Both the position numbers and the translations under genes were made by a program. A DNA stretch of 64,000 nucleotides from Natronomonas salina (GTDB lineage Archaea; Halobacteriota; Halobacteria; Halobacteriales; Haloarculaceae): the NCBI RefSeq assembly GCF_013391105.1, contig NZ_CP058335.1, forward strand, positions 1,984,001-2,048,000. Reading direction: 5' to 3'. Below, one piece after another: positions 16,692-25,754 of this stretch. The notes under the pieces were generated by a model. It worked only from the letters and a program-made list of their open reading frames with translations, did no database searches and was not told the origin of the DNA. The stretch's first letter is position 1, and every line of letters begins with the position of its first letter.

Positions 16692-17363
16692 TCACTGGAA
16701 GTGGCGGGCCTCCTCGCCGAAGATTATCTCGAGGGCCTCGTCGTTGAAGAACGAGCCCGTGTCCCGACTCGCGAGTTCGTCGGCGATGTCGCCGGTGGAG
16801 CCGACGAGGATGGCGTCCGTCGCGCACTCCTCGGCGCAGGCCGGCCCCTTGTCGGCGAGCTGGCGCTCGTGACAGCCGGTGCACTTGTCCATGATGCCGC
16901 CGGTCCCGGCGACGGCGGCCTTCCCGTCGTCGCCGTCCGGGAACTGCGGGGCGCCGAACGGACAGCCCGACAGGCAGTACTGGCAGCCGACACAGAGGTC
17001 GTCGTGGACCCGTACGAACCGGTCCTCTTCCTTCTGGAGGGCGTCGGTCGGACAGACCGACACGCAGGGGGCGTTGTCGCAGTGGTAGCACTGCATCGGG
17101 ATGTGGGTCTCCCCGGGCGCCTCGTCGCCCTGGAGGTTCTGGACCTTCGCCTCGTTGTCGCCCTGCGGGCCGGACTGGCCCTCCATCATGGTCATGATGT
17201 CGATGCGCTGGTCGTCCCGGGGGACGTCCCAGGTGCGCTTGCAGGCGACCACGCAGCCGCCGCAGTCGATGCAGGCCTCGACGTCGGGGAAGATCCGCGT
17301 CCCCTCGCCGGTGCCCATCACGCCCTCGCTCATCACGTTCGCGTCGGTGGTGTGTTCTGACAT
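16692..17363 (-). CDS. 4Fe-4S ferredoxin-type (beta) subunit of formate dehydrogenase
   Basis: 223 aa. It carries several four-Cys clusters: EACIDCGGCVVACKR, QCYHCDNAPCVSVCP, DLCVGCQYCLSGCP and DKCTGCHERQ with a later PACAEEC. This four-cluster pattern is that of FdnH/DmsB-type electron-transfer subunits. It would link the molybdopterin catalytic subunit to cytochrome b. It starts 13 nt after the catalytic gene ends. It has no Tat signal of its own, so export would be by piggy-back on the catalytic subunit. Confidence 0.9.
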   Translation of the reverse strand: MSEHTTDANVMSEGVMGTGEGTRIFPDVEACIDCGGCVVACKRTWDVPRDDQRIDIMTMMEGQSGPQGDNEAKVQNLQGDEAPGETHIPMQCYHCDNAPCVSVCPTDALQKEEDRFVRVHDDLCVGCQYCLSGCPFGAPQFPDGDDGKAAVAGTGGIMDKCTGCHERQLADKGPACAEECATDAILVGSTGDIADELASRDTGSFFNDEALEIIFGEEARHFQ

Positions 17364-17376
17364 CGGTGGGTCTCCG

Positions 17377-20300
17377 TCAGTGGCTCTCCATCATGTCCCA
17401 GTCCCGCACGTCGTAGCGTTTCTGCGTCCCGAGTCCGTTGTCGTCCTGGGGGTAGTCGATGAACTCCATGTTCAGTTCCTCGAGCAGCGACTCGGTGGCC
17501 TTCTGGAGGTAGACGACGCCGGACTTCGTCTCCTGCATCTGGGTCTCGGCGTCGAACCCGCTCGGGGTGACGACGTTGACGCTGTCGCCGATGGCCAGCG
17601 GCTCCAGGCCGTCGGGCCAGTCGTCGGTCCGGTCCTGGCCCTTGAAGACGCCGCCCCAGTGGTACGGCAGGAAGATCTCCTCGGGGGACGTCCGCTCGGT
17701 CACGTTCGCCTTCACGAGGATCGAGCCCTTGTCCGCCGACGTGACGACGACGTGGTCCTCGCCGCCCCGAACGTCGAGGGCCTCGGCGACCTCCGGGTTG
17801 ATCTCGGCGTACATGTGCGGCTGGCGGTCGGCGGTGTACTCGTTGTTCCGCGTCTCGGCGCCGCCGCCCTGGTGTTCGACCTGCCGGCCGGACGTCAGGA
17901 TGACCGTCCGGCCCTCCTGGTCGGTGTCGCCGCCGAGTTCCGTGTGGACGGCGCGGGTCGCCTCCTCCTGGACGGCGGCGTTGTTCTGGTCGAGCCGCCA
18001 GGTGTTCTGCTGCTGGCCGTTGGCCGGCCACTCCTCGACGAGGTCGGGCCGCGGGCTCTCGATGGGCTCGCGGTGGACGGGGACCGTATCGAGGAAGCTC
18101 CAGACGACCGCCCGGGCCTTCCCCCGACCCGTCGGCGGGTCCGGCTGGGGGTAGTCGTACTGCTCGTAGTCCGCCGGGTCGACGTCGACCTCGTCGCCGT
18201 ACTGCTCGTCGACGGCCACCGCGGCGTCGTACACCGAGACGTCCTCCTGGAGCGCGGACCGGACGGGCAGCGTCTGGGCGGACGGGTCGGTGAGGTCGTC
18301 GGGGAGCAGCGTCGAGTACGCCGGGTACGACGGGACGCCCCGGACGAGCTGGTCGTCCCACCAGGGCGCCTCGAACTCGTCGGCGATCAGGTCCAGACCC
18401 GCCTCGCCCTCCTGCTCGTAGGTCTCCTGCATCGGGTACGGCTTGTCGACGTCCATCTCCGCCCACTCCTCCGGCGTCGGCGCCTGCTCGCCCCAGTTCT
18501 CCCGGAAGTCGTGGCCGCCCTCCCGGGGGTCGGCCTCCTTGGTCCAGATGATGGGCGAGCCGGGGTGGTCCTCGCCCCAGTAGGGCCACGGCAGCATCCA
18601 GTAGTCGCCGTCGACGGGAGTCCCCGGCGCGTCCGCCTGGAGGGTGTCCGTGCTGAACAGGTAGTCGTACTCCAGGTGCTCCTGGAGCCGCTCCGGGGTG
18701 TGCTGGTAGCCGATCGAGCGCGTGCCGAGGGCGATCTCCCGCAGGACGTCCTCGTAGGAGGAGCGGTCGTTGTGGATGCCCTCGCCGCTCCCCCAGTCGA
18801 AGTGCTCGCCGAAGCCCAGGTGGTGGGCCAGCTCCTGGAAGATGCGGAGGTCCGGCCGGGAGTTGTGCGCCGGCGTGGCGGCCCGCTCGGACCACTGCAC
18901 CGAGCGGTGGGAGTTCGTCACCGACCGGACGTGCTCGTACTGGCTGGAGGCCGGCAGCAGGATGACGTTCGCGTCGTCGGGCAGGGTCCCCGCGACCGCC
19001 GGGAAGACGTCGACGACGACCAGGAGGTCCAGCGCCTCCATCGCCCGCTTCATCTTCTCCATCTCGCTGATGGAGTTCGCCGAGTGCCCCCAGAAGAAGA
19101 CGAGTTTCAGGGGGTCGGGCTGGTAGAGCTCCGACTCCAGGAGGCGGTCCTCCCGCTGGAGGGCCGCCTCGTACCACCGGGCGACGGTCAGCCCCTTCTG
19201 GAACATCATCGACCGGGGGTCGGGGTCCTCGAGCGGGGCCTGCTCCTCGAGGCCCTCGGACCCCTCGCCCTGCTGGCCCTCCCCCTCCGGGGACTCCTCT
19301 CCGCCGCCGCCCTCGTCTCCGTCTTCGCCCTCGTCGGGGCTCCCCGTCTCGACCGCCGCGGGCGAGCCGAGCCCCTCCCACATCGGCTGGGGCATCATCT
19401 CGAAGCGGTCGTACAGCTCCCGGAACGAGGTGCTGCCGCTGGTCCAGGGGCTCTGGTCCCAGACGTCGGCCCAGTGCTCCCAGGAGCCCGGTGAACTCAC
19501 GCTGTAGTACCCGGGCAGGATGCTGGCGTCGACGCCCATGTCCGTCGCGCCCTGGACGTTCGCGTGGCCGCGCATCACCTGGAGGCCGCCGCCCGACCGC
19601 GCGGCGCTGCCCGTCGCGAGGCTGAACAGCGCGTACGCGCGGATGTTCTGGGTGCCGTTGTTGTGCTGGGTGCCGCCCATCGCCCACTCGATCTGGATCT
19701 GCGGCGAGTGCTCGGCGATGAGGTCGCCGATGTCCCGGAGGTCTGACTCCGAGAGCCAGGTGATGTCGGCGACCGTCTCGAGGTCGTACTGGTCCAGTTC
19801 CGCGTCGACGTCCGGCCACCCCATCGTCCGCCCATCGAGGAACTCGTCGTCGAGTTCGCCCCGGTCGCGGAGGTACTTCAGCAGCCCCATCATCGTCGCG
19901 ACGTCGGTCCCCGGCCGCATCCGGTAGTAGTAGTCCGCGTGCGCGGACGTCTTCGTGTACCGCGGGTCGATCGAGACGATGGTGCCGCCGCGCTTCTGGC
20001 CCTCCAGGATGTGCTGCATCGCGATCGGGTGGGACTCGGCGGGGTTCTGCCCGATGATGAGCAGCAGGTCGAAGTTCCGGTAGTCGTTGATGGTGTTGGT
20101 CATCGCGCCGAACCCCCAGGTGTTCGCCAGCCCCGTCACCGTCGGCGAGTGACAGATGCGCGCCTGGTGGTCGACGTTGTTCGTGCCCATGAACGCGCCG
20201 AACTTCCGGGAGACGTAGGCCGTCTCGTTGGCGTGGTGGGCCGACCCGAGCAGCATCGTGCTCTCGCGGCTGTACTCCTCGACGGTCTCCTCCCAGGTCT

Positions 20301-20700
20301 CGGCGATCTCCCGGTAGGCCTCGTCCCAGGTGATCTTCCGCCACTCACCGTCCTCCTTCTTCATCGGGTGGCGGAGCCGCTTCGGGGAGTGTTCGGTCTC
20401 CAGGATGCCGGCGCCCTTCGAGCAGAGCGCCCCGTTGTTGATGGGGTTCTCGAACCACGGCTCCTGCCCGACGAAGGCGTTGCCCTCCTTGACGGCCTTG
20501 AACCCGCAGCCGACGGCGCAGTAGTTGCAGATGACCTTCGACGTCTCGGCGGAGTCGCCGCCGGCGTCGGCCTGTCGCTCCGAGTCGCCCAGGACGTGGC
20601 CGGTGACTCCGCCACCGAAGACGACGCCGCCGGCCAGCGTGCTCGCCTTCATGAAGGAACGGCGGTCGAGGTCGATTCTCACCGGGTCCGACTCACTCAT
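17377..20700 (-). CDS. Formate dehydrogenase-type molybdopterin catalytic subunit, Tat-exported
   Basis: 1107 aa from ATG at 20700. The N-terminus has a twin-arginine signal (DRRSFMKASTLAGG). A [4Fe-4S] site CNYCAVGC (about 58-65) with a later GALCSKG Cys follows. The active-site segment RICHSPTVTGLANTWGFG puts Cys (about 183) where FdnG has selenocysteine, with GAMTNTIND after it as in formate dehydrogenases. A C-terminal molybdopterin-dinucleotide domain is present. An acidic Glu/Gly insert of about 50 residues lies near 443-495. It would oxidise formate outside the membrane and feed quinones. Another CO2/formate-like substrate cannot be excluded. Confidence 0.88.
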   Translation of the reverse strand: MSESDPVRIDLDRRSFMKASTLAGGVVFGGGVTGHVLGDSERQADAGGDSAETSKVICNYCAVGCGFKAVKEGNAFVGQEPWFENPINNGALCSKGAGILETEHSPKRLRHPMKKEDGEWRKITWDEAYREIAETWEETVEEYSRESTMLLGSAHHANETAYVSRKFGAFMGTNNVDHQARICHSPTVTGLANTWGFGAMTNTINDYRNFDLLLIIGQNPAESHPIAMQHILEGQKRGGTIVSIDPRYTKTSAHADYYYRMRPGTDVATMMGLLKYLRDRGELDDEFLDGRTMGWPDVDAELDQYDLETVADITWLSESDLRDIGDLIAEHSPQIQIEWAMGGTQHNNGTQNIRAYALFSLATGSAARSGGGLQVMRGHANVQGATDMGVDASILPGYYSVSSPGSWEHWADVWDQSPWTSGSTSFRELYDRFEMMPQPMWEGLGSPAAVETGSPDEGEDGDEGGGGEESPEGEGQQGEGSEGLEEQAPLEDPDPRSMMFQKGLTVARWYEAALQREDRLLESELYQPDPLKLVFFWGHSANSISEMEKMKRAMEALDLLVVVDVFPAVAGTLPDDANVILLPASSQYEHVRSVTNSHRSVQWSERAATPAHNSRPDLRIFQELAHHLGFGEHFDWGSGEGIHNDRSSYEDVLREIALGTRSIGYQHTPERLQEHLEYDYLFSTDTLQADAPGTPVDGDYWMLPWPYWGEDHPGSPIIWTKEADPREGGHDFRENWGEQAPTPEEWAEMDVDKPYPMQETYEQEGEAGLDLIADEFEAPWWDDQLVRGVPSYPAYSTLLPDDLTDPSAQTLPVRSALQEDVSVYDAAVAVDEQYGDEVDVDPADYEQYDYPQPDPPTGRGKARAVVWSFLDTVPVHREPIESPRPDLVEEWPANGQQQNTWRLDQNNAAVQEEATRAVHTELGGDTDQEGRTVILTSGRQVEHQGGGAETRNNEYTADRQPHMYAEINPEVAEALDVRGGEDHVVVTSADKGSILVKANVTERTSPEEIFLPYHWGGVFKGQDRTDDWPDGLEPLAIGDSVNVVTPSGFDAETQMQETKSGVVYLQKATESLLEELNMEFIDYPQDDNGLGTQKRYDVRDWDMMESH

Positions 20701-21038
20701 GCCGACCAGCTCCGTGGTGCGGCGACCACGCGGTTCGCATACGTCGCGAGTTCGCCCGATTTGACAAAGAAGATAGTTTCCGCCCTTTTGACATTTGTTT
20801 GTGATACCCTGGCACGACGGTGGTCCCCGCCCCCGTTCGCCGCCACCGGCCCGGGACTGCTGGAGGTAGCCGCGGCTCCCGGGTGTCGCCCACCCCCGTT
20901 CCTGTGGTCGCAGGGACAACGCTATTGGCACGTCGAGGCGTATCACGGCCCGATGAACGCTGGGAGTCCCGTCGCCTCCTGTGTCGCCACCCGCGAAACC
21001 GCTCGCCGAGCGCACCCCCTCTACGACCGGGAGGACCC
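20701..21038. promoter_or_regulatory. Divergent regulatory region between formate dehydrogenase and TorD-type chaperone
   Basis: 338 bp without a gene. It contains an AT-richer patch (20755-20805) with two direct TTTGACA copies at 20760-20766 and 20787-20793, 27 nt apart, near the minus-strand start. The spacing is not far from three helical turns, so a regulator binding one face of DNA is possible. No known operator was recognised. Confidence 0.35.
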
Positions 21039-21671
21039 ATGACGCTGGACCAGCAGGCCCTCTACGACGCTCGGCTCGAACTCGTCGACTTCCTCGTCGC
21101 GGCGTTCGCCGACGTCCCCGACGCCGAGTTCGTCGCCGGGCTCCTCGACGGCGACGTACAGCTGCCCGACGGCGAGGTGAACGAGCCGCTGGACCGGGGG
21201 TTCGACGGCGTGGAGACGTTCCTGGCCGAGGCCCGGACCCGGGACCCCGAGGCGGTCCAGGAGGAACTCGAGCGGGAGTTCACCAGGCTGTTCGTGGGAC
21301 CGCGACCCCGCATCCTCGCCCACGAGACCTACTACCTCGACGACAGCGACTTCCGGGGGGCCGGCCTCGCGGAGGTCGAGGCCAGCTACGGCGCCGCCGG
21401 GTGGACGCCCCCGGAGGACTACCCCGAGGAGAACGACTACGTCGCCGTCGAGTTGGCCTTCCTCCGGCACCTCGTCGGCGAGCAGCGGGCCGGCCGGGAG
21501 GAGGCCTTCGGGTTCCAGCGCGTCTTCCACGAGGAGCACCTCTCGGCGTGGATCGACGACTTCGCGGCCGACGTCCGCGAGGAGACCGACGAGGCGTTCT
21601 ACGAGGCGGTCGCGTGGCTCCTGGAGGGGTACGTCGCCTTCGAGGAGGAGGTCGCCACGCAGATGGCCTGA
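21039..21671 (+). CDS. TorD/DmsD-family molecular chaperone
   Basis: 210 aa, all-helical and acidic. EFTRLFVGPRPRILAHETYYLD matches the TorD family signature around the conserved F-x-x-LF and hydrophobic-Tyr region, followed by PEDYPEENDYVAVEL (the E-P-x-D-H-like helix). These proteins bind Tat signal peptides of molybdoenzymes and hold them until the cofactor is loaded. It is divergent from the catalytic subunit, its likely client. The ATG at 21039 was chosen because upstream in-frame sequence is Arg/Pro-rich. Confidence 0.85.
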   Translation: MTLDQQALYDARLELVDFLVAAFADVPDAEFVAGLLDGDVQLPDGEVNEPLDRGFDGVETFLAEARTRDPEAVQEELEREFTRLFVGPRPRILAHETYYLDDSDFRGAGLAEVEASYGAAGWTPPEDYPEENDYVAVELAFLRHLVGEQRAGREEAFGFQRVFHEEHLSAWIDDFAADVREETDEAFYEAVAWLLEGYVAFEEEVATQMA

Positions 21672-21695
21672 CCGGCGCCGGGCCGGTTCGCCGCC

Positions 21696-21875
21696 TCAGT
21701 CGTCGTCGACGAACCCCTCGAGGACCTCGTCGTCGAAGTCGATCTCGCCGTCGACCTCCGCGTCGTTGATCTCGTGGGGGCCGCGGTGGTCCCAGACCTC
21801 CCGCTCCCGCTTGCTGTCCAGCCCGGGCGACGGTCGCCAGTCGGAGTCGTGCACGGTCGTGTGTTCGGTTGACAC
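21696..21875 (-). CDS. Small acidic hypothetical protein
   Basis: 59 aa from a GTG at 21875. Hydrophilic and acidic, with SDWRPSPGLDSKREREVWD and an acidic end (DFDDEVLEGFVDDD). No Cys and no membrane segment. It converges with the TorD-type gene and follows the cytochrome oxidase cluster. The composition fits the proteome, which supports coding. No function recognised. Confidence 0.55.
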   Translation of the reverse strand: MSTEHTTVHDSDWRPSPGLDSKREREVWDHRGPHEINDAEVDGEIDFDDEVLEGFVDDD

Positions 21876-21964
21876 GACCAAAGGTCTGGCGGCGGACGCC
21901 GCCGCGGCGCCGGAGCGTCGACCGGTCCGGTCGGCGGGAGGGTCGCCGTCCGCGAACGAGAGCC

Positions 21965-22108
21965 TCACGGCGAGATGCCGTCGCCCGCGAAGGCGAGCGT
22001 CCAGCGGGTCCGCGCCTCGCAGGCGGCGCAGGGGCGGTAGGTCGTCTCCCCCGCGGCGCCGCCGAGGCGGTCGATCCGGCCGCAGCCGTCGCACTCGTAG
22101 TACGTCAT
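21965..22108 (-). CDS. 47-aa double-CxxC zinc-ribbon microprotein
   Basis: 47 aa with YYECDGCGRIDRL and YRPCAACEARTRW, a compact zinc ribbon. The ATG overlaps the preceding small membrane-protein stop as ATGA, so they are coupled. It is too small for an enzyme. Its place after coxC suggests a link to oxidase assembly or regulation, but this is inference. Confidence 0.6.
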   Translation of the reverse strand: MTYYECDGCGRIDRLGGAAGETTYRPCAACEARTRWTLAFAGDGISP

Positions 22109-22362
22109 TCCGGCGGCCACTCCTCCGGCGCCGGTCCGGTCTCGCCGAGTTCGCCCAGGACCGCGATGGCGAGTATCAGGAACGTGGCGAGGACGGCGAG
22201 GCCGACGATGCCGCCGACGCCGTGGCGGCCGACCCAGTCGCCGTACTCCGGAAACTTCGCGCCGGCCGCCACGCCCAGCGCGACCAGCGCGGTCCACCCG
22301 ACGACGAACAGCAGGCCGAACGTCACGACCGGGTTCTGCCGGATCGCGTCACGCGTTCCCAT
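22105..22362 (-). CDS. Small two-helix membrane protein downstream of coxC
   Basis: 85 aa. Two hydrophobic helices (VTFGLLFVVGWTALVALGVA and GIVGLAVLATFLILAIAVLG) are joined by a loop with GDWVGRHG, and it ends acidic/Pro-rich. It starts 59 bp after the coxC stop and overlaps the zinc-ribbon gene. It may be a small oxidase subunit or assembly factor. No name can be given with certainty. Confidence 0.65.
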   Translation of the reverse strand: MGTRDAIRQNPVVTFGLLFVVGWTALVALGVAAGAKFPEYGDWVGRHGVGGIVGLAVLATFLILAIAVLGELGETGPAPEEWPPE

Positions 22363-22421
22363 GGTATCCCGTTCGGACGCCACGGTCAAAATTCCCCGGG
22401 CCGGCGACGCGGTTGCGTCGC

Positions 22422-23273
22422 CTACAGCACCGCGCCGACGTACAGCGTCACGACGAGGAAGATCCAGACGACGTCGACGAAGTGCCAGTACATCGAGACG
22501 GTCGCGACGCCGACGTGGCGCTCGGCGGTGAACTGGCCGGAGAGCGCGCGGGCGAGGACGATCCCCAACAGTAGCACGCCCAGGGCGACGTGGAGGCCGT
22601 GGAGGCCCGTCAGCGCGAAGAAGGCGCTGCCGAAGACGCTGTTGAACGACGTCCCCTCCACGACGAGCAGTTCGTAGTACTCCAGGAGCTGTCCGCCGAC
22701 GAAGACGACCCCGAGCAGGACGGTCACGCCGAGGAGGGCGAGGAAGCGGCGGCGGTGGTCCTCGCGGATCGCCTCGTGGGCGAAGTGCAGCGTCACGCTG
22801 CTGAGGACCAGCAGGGCGGTGTTCACGAGCACGAGCGAGGACAGCAGGTGCGGGAGCTCGCCGGGCGGCCACGAGCCGGTCCGGACGAAGAAGTAGTAGA
22901 CGAAGCCGGCGCTGAACGTCATGACGTCGGTGACGAGGAACAGGACCATCCCCCAGCGGAGGTCGAGGCCCTCGCCCTCGGACGGCTGGTTCCAGTAGTG
23001 GCCGACGAAGCCGTGGTAGGTCCAGCCGTAGAGGCCGGCGAGGAAGACGCCGACGCCGCCGGCGATCACCACCGGCGGGAGTGGGCCGACGAAGAGCGAT
23101 TCGGCGCCGCGGGAGATCATCACCAGGGCGACGCCGAGGTAGAGGCCCGCGGCGCCGACGGCGGTGACGACGGGCCACCAGGTCGCCTCGCCGAACCCGC
23201 GGGGCCAGTCCTCGGGGGTCGGTCCCCCGTGGTGCTGTTCGCCTCCCTCGCTCGTCTCGCCAGCGGAGCCCAT
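22422..23273 (-). CDS. coxC: Cytochrome c oxidase subunit III
   Basis: 283 aa from MGSAGETSEGG at 23273; earlier in-frame residues are unlikely. Seven hydrophobic helices. Family motifs include GHYWNQPS, WGMVLFLVTDVMTFSAGFVYYFF, FFALTGLHGLHVALG and the ending VSMYWHFVDVVWIFLVVTLYV, which holds the His-Phe-Val-Asp-Val-Val-Trp signature. It is a non-redox integral subunit that stabilises proton uptake by subunit I. It is separated from coxA by an oppositely oriented DUF6789-type gene. Confidence 0.92.
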   Translation of the reverse strand: MGSAGETSEGGEQHHGGPTPEDWPRGFGEATWWPVVTAVGAAGLYLGVALVMISRGAESLFVGPLPPVVIAGGVGVFLAGLYGWTYHGFVGHYWNQPSEGEGLDLRWGMVLFLVTDVMTFSAGFVYYFFVRTGSWPPGELPHLLSSLVLVNTALLVLSSVTLHFAHEAIREDHRRRFLALLGVTVLLGVVFVGGQLLEYYELLVVEGTSFNSVFGSAFFALTGLHGLHVALGVLLLGIVLARALSGQFTAERHVGVATVSMYWHFVDVVWIFLVVTLYVGAVL

Positions 23274-23416
23274 AGGTGGCGGTTCGACCCCCTGTCGCAA
23301 AAAGCCCGCCCCGAGTGACAAATATCGACGCGTGGGTCGCCTCCGACCCCGATCCGTCCCGGACCGACGCCGGCGAGTGCCCGACAGTTATTACTCGGCC
23401 GGCCGTACCGCCGGCA

Positions 23417-23929
23417 ATGAGCGAGAACGACGGTGCGGTCGCGAACTCGCCGACGGAGCGCGACGCCGACCTCGACGCCCGGCTGGACATCACCCCGCGA
23501 GTCGTGCTGGTGTCGTTCCTCGGCGGGGCCGCGGGGCTGCTGGCGATGGTGCCGGTGCTGTTCGCGCTGCCGGCGCTGCTCGGGCTGTTCCGGGCCGAGC
23601 CGCTCGTCGAGGTCGCTGAACTCGGGCGCGTCCTCGGCGTCGAGCCGAGCCTCGCGCTCGGCGCGGTGGTCTTCGCCCTCGGCGGCGTCGTCGCGCTGCC
23701 GCTGCTGTTCGTCGTCGCCGCCGCCTTCCTCCCGCCGCGGGAGCCGCGGTACGCCCGCGGCATCACCTTCGCGACGATCATGTGGACCGGGTTCGTCATC
23801 GCCTTCTGGCCCGGCGAGTACGCCGGCGTCATCTTCCTTGGCGTCTCGCTGGCCGCCCACTGGGCCTACGGCTACGTGCTCGGACGGGTGACAGACCACT
23901 TCGCGCACATCTCCCAGCACACGATCTGA
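23417..23929 (+). CDS. DUF6789-like four-helix membrane protein (copy 1)
   Basis: 170 aa from MSENDGAVANSP. About four hydrophobic segments. It shares with the gene at 25845-26279 the layout ARGITFATIMWTGFVI and AAHWAYGYVLGRV (there ARGVVFAAVLWVPFVI and FAHVAYGFTLGAV), so the two are probably paralogues. It is on the plus strand between coxC and coxA on the minus strand. Function unknown. Confidence 0.7.
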   Translation: MSENDGAVANSPTERDADLDARLDITPRVVLVSFLGGAAGLLAMVPVLFALPALLGLFRAEPLVEVAELGRVLGVEPSLALGAVVFALGGVVALPLLFVVAAAFLPPREPRYARGITFATIMWTGFVIAFWPGEYAGVIFLGVSLAAHWAYGYVLGRVTDHFAHISQHTI

Positions 23930-23981
23930 GGGGCGCGTCGCCGCGAGCCGCGAGAACTGAGCGCCGCTCCGTCCCGATCCC

Positions 23982-25754
23982 TCAATCGGAGGTCGCCGAC
24001 CCGTCGGTCCCGCGGGAGAGCTCCGCCTGCCGGTCCTCGAGTTGCTCCTCGAACCACTGCCACTCGCGGGTGAACTGGCCGGTCTCCTTGAGGTTCCAGA
24101 CGTCGGCGTCCTCGACGACGGGGCCGACGCGGGCCGACTGGACCATGTTCACCAGCCAGAGGACGACGCTGAGCGCGAGGACGAACGCGCCCAGCGAGGC
24201 GGCCTGGTTGAGCGTGGTGAACTCCGCGGGGTAGACGCCGTAGCGGCGCGGCATGCCCAGGTACCCGAGGATCAAAAGCGGGACGAACGTGAAGACGGTC
24301 CCGACGGCCAGCAGGAGCGCCTGGGCCTTCGCCAGCCGGCGGTTGAACATCCGGCCGGTGATGATCGGGAACCAGTAGTAGCTCGCCGCGACCATCGACA
24401 GCGGGATGACGCCGACGACGATGAGGTGGAAGTGGCCGACGACGTAGTGGGTGTCGTGGAGGACGAAGTCCACCGGGACGGCCGCGAGGAAGACGCCGGT
24501 GATGCCGCCGATGACGAAGGTGCTCATGATCCCGAGGATGCAGAGCAGCGGCGCCGTGAGCCGCAACCGCCCGTTCCACATCGTCGCGATCCAGTTGAAC
24601 TCCTTGATGGCGCTGGGGATGGCGATGGCCAGCGAGATGGCCATGAAGCTCGCGCGCATCCGGGGGTCCATCCCCGTCGTGAACATGTGGTGGGCCCAGA
24701 CGCCGAAGGAGAGGACGCCGATGGCGATCGTCGAGTAGACGATGAAGCGGAAGCCGAACAGCCGCCGGCCGACCAGCTTCGGGAGCATGAAGCTCGTCAG
24801 CCCGAACGCCGGCAGCACGAGGATGTACACCTCGGGGTGGCCGAAGAACCAGAAGAGGTGCTGCCAGAGGATGGGGCCGCCGCCCTCCACGGCGAAGAAC
24901 GTCGTCCCGAAGTTCCGGTCGAGCAACAGCAGGACGAGCGCGCTGCCGAGCAGCGGGAACGCGAAGATGACGAGCCCGCTCATCACGAGGATGTTCCACG
25001 AGAAGATGTCGAGCTTGTTCCAGCCGATGTCGTCCGCCCGCTCGGTGAAGATGGTGACGATGAAGTTCAGCGCCGCCATCGTGGTCGCGATGCCGCTGAG
25101 GTGGAGGCCGAGCAGCGCGACGTCGATCTGCTGGTTCGCCGTCGCCGTCGACAGCGGCGTGTACATCGTCCAGCCAACGCCGACCGGCTCGAGGGCCAGC
25201 AGCGCGCCCACGGGCACCGGGAGCACCGCCAGCACTTTGCCGGCGACCTCGGTGATGAGCCCGCCGCGGACCAGCAGGAGCGACGGCGGGAGCAGCCAGA
25301 ACGCGATGGCGTTGACCCGCGGGAACGCGAGGTCGTCGGCGCCCAGCAGCATCGGGAGCACGTAGTTGGCGATGCCGGTGAAGACGGGCGTCACGAAGAA
25401 GAACAGCATCGTGAACCCGTGGGTCGTGAACACCGCGTTGTACGTCTCGAGCCCCCAGATCGCCGTCTCCGGGACGATCAGCTCGGTCCGGATCATCATC
25501 GCGTCGGTCGCACCCCACAGCGCGGCCCCCGTCCCGAACAGGATGTACAGCAGGCCGATGTCCTTGTGGTCGACGGTCGTCAGCCAGCGCGTGAGGCCGG
25601 TGGGCTTGCCGTGGGTGGTCAGTCCCGCGCGGGCGGGGACGTACCCGCCGTCGGAGACCGACTCCGCCGGGGCGTCGCCGCGCAGTCGGAAGAACGCTAC
25701 CAGGAGGAGCAGTACGGCCGCAGAGATCGCGATTCCGGGGATTGTCTCGAACAT
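23982..25754 (-). CDS. coxA: Cytochrome c oxidase subunit I
   Basis: 590 aa, twelve or more helices. It shows the haem-copper oxidase type A set: the haem-a His in TTHGFTMLFFFV, CuB/active-site WFFGHPEVYILVLPAFG (Glu and Tyr of the D-channel and cross-link), the His pair in WAHHMFTTGMDP, the K-channel Lys in AIKEFNWIATMW, the D-channel entry GADDLAFPRVN, and the haem His pair in THYVVGHFHLI. It reduces O2 to water and pumps protons. The start gives one extra N-terminal helix before the core. Confidence 0.95.
   Translation of the reverse strand: MFETIPGIAISAAVLLLLVAFFRLRGDAPAESVSDGGYVPARAGLTTHGKPTGLTRWLTTVDHKDIGLLYILFGTGAALWGATDAMMIRTELIVPETAIWGLETYNAVFTTHGFTMLFFFVTPVFTGIANYVLPMLLGADDLAFPRVNAIAFWLLPPSLLLVRGGLITEVAGKVLAVLPVPVGALLALEPVGVGWTMYTPLSTATANQQIDVALLGLHLSGIATTMAALNFIVTIFTERADDIGWNKLDIFSWNILVMSGLVIFAFPLLGSALVLLLLDRNFGTTFFAVEGGGPILWQHLFWFFGHPEVYILVLPAFGLTSFMLPKLVGRRLFGFRFIVYSTIAIGVLSFGVWAHHMFTTGMDPRMRASFMAISLAIAIPSAIKEFNWIATMWNGRLRLTAPLLCILGIMSTFVIGGITGVFLAAVPVDFVLHDTHYVVGHFHLIVVGVIPLSMVAASYYWFPIITGRMFNRRLAKAQALLLAVGTVFTFVPLLILGYLGMPRRYGVYPAEFTTLNQAASLGAFVLALSVVLWLVNMVQSARVGPVVEDADVWNLKETGQFTREWQWFEEQLEDRQAELSRGTDGSATSD

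Noticed and set aside
17377..21015. Longer start for the formate-dehydrogenase-type subunit
   Set aside because: The Tat signal would be buried behind about 100 non-homologous residues. ATG at 20700 places it at the N-terminus.
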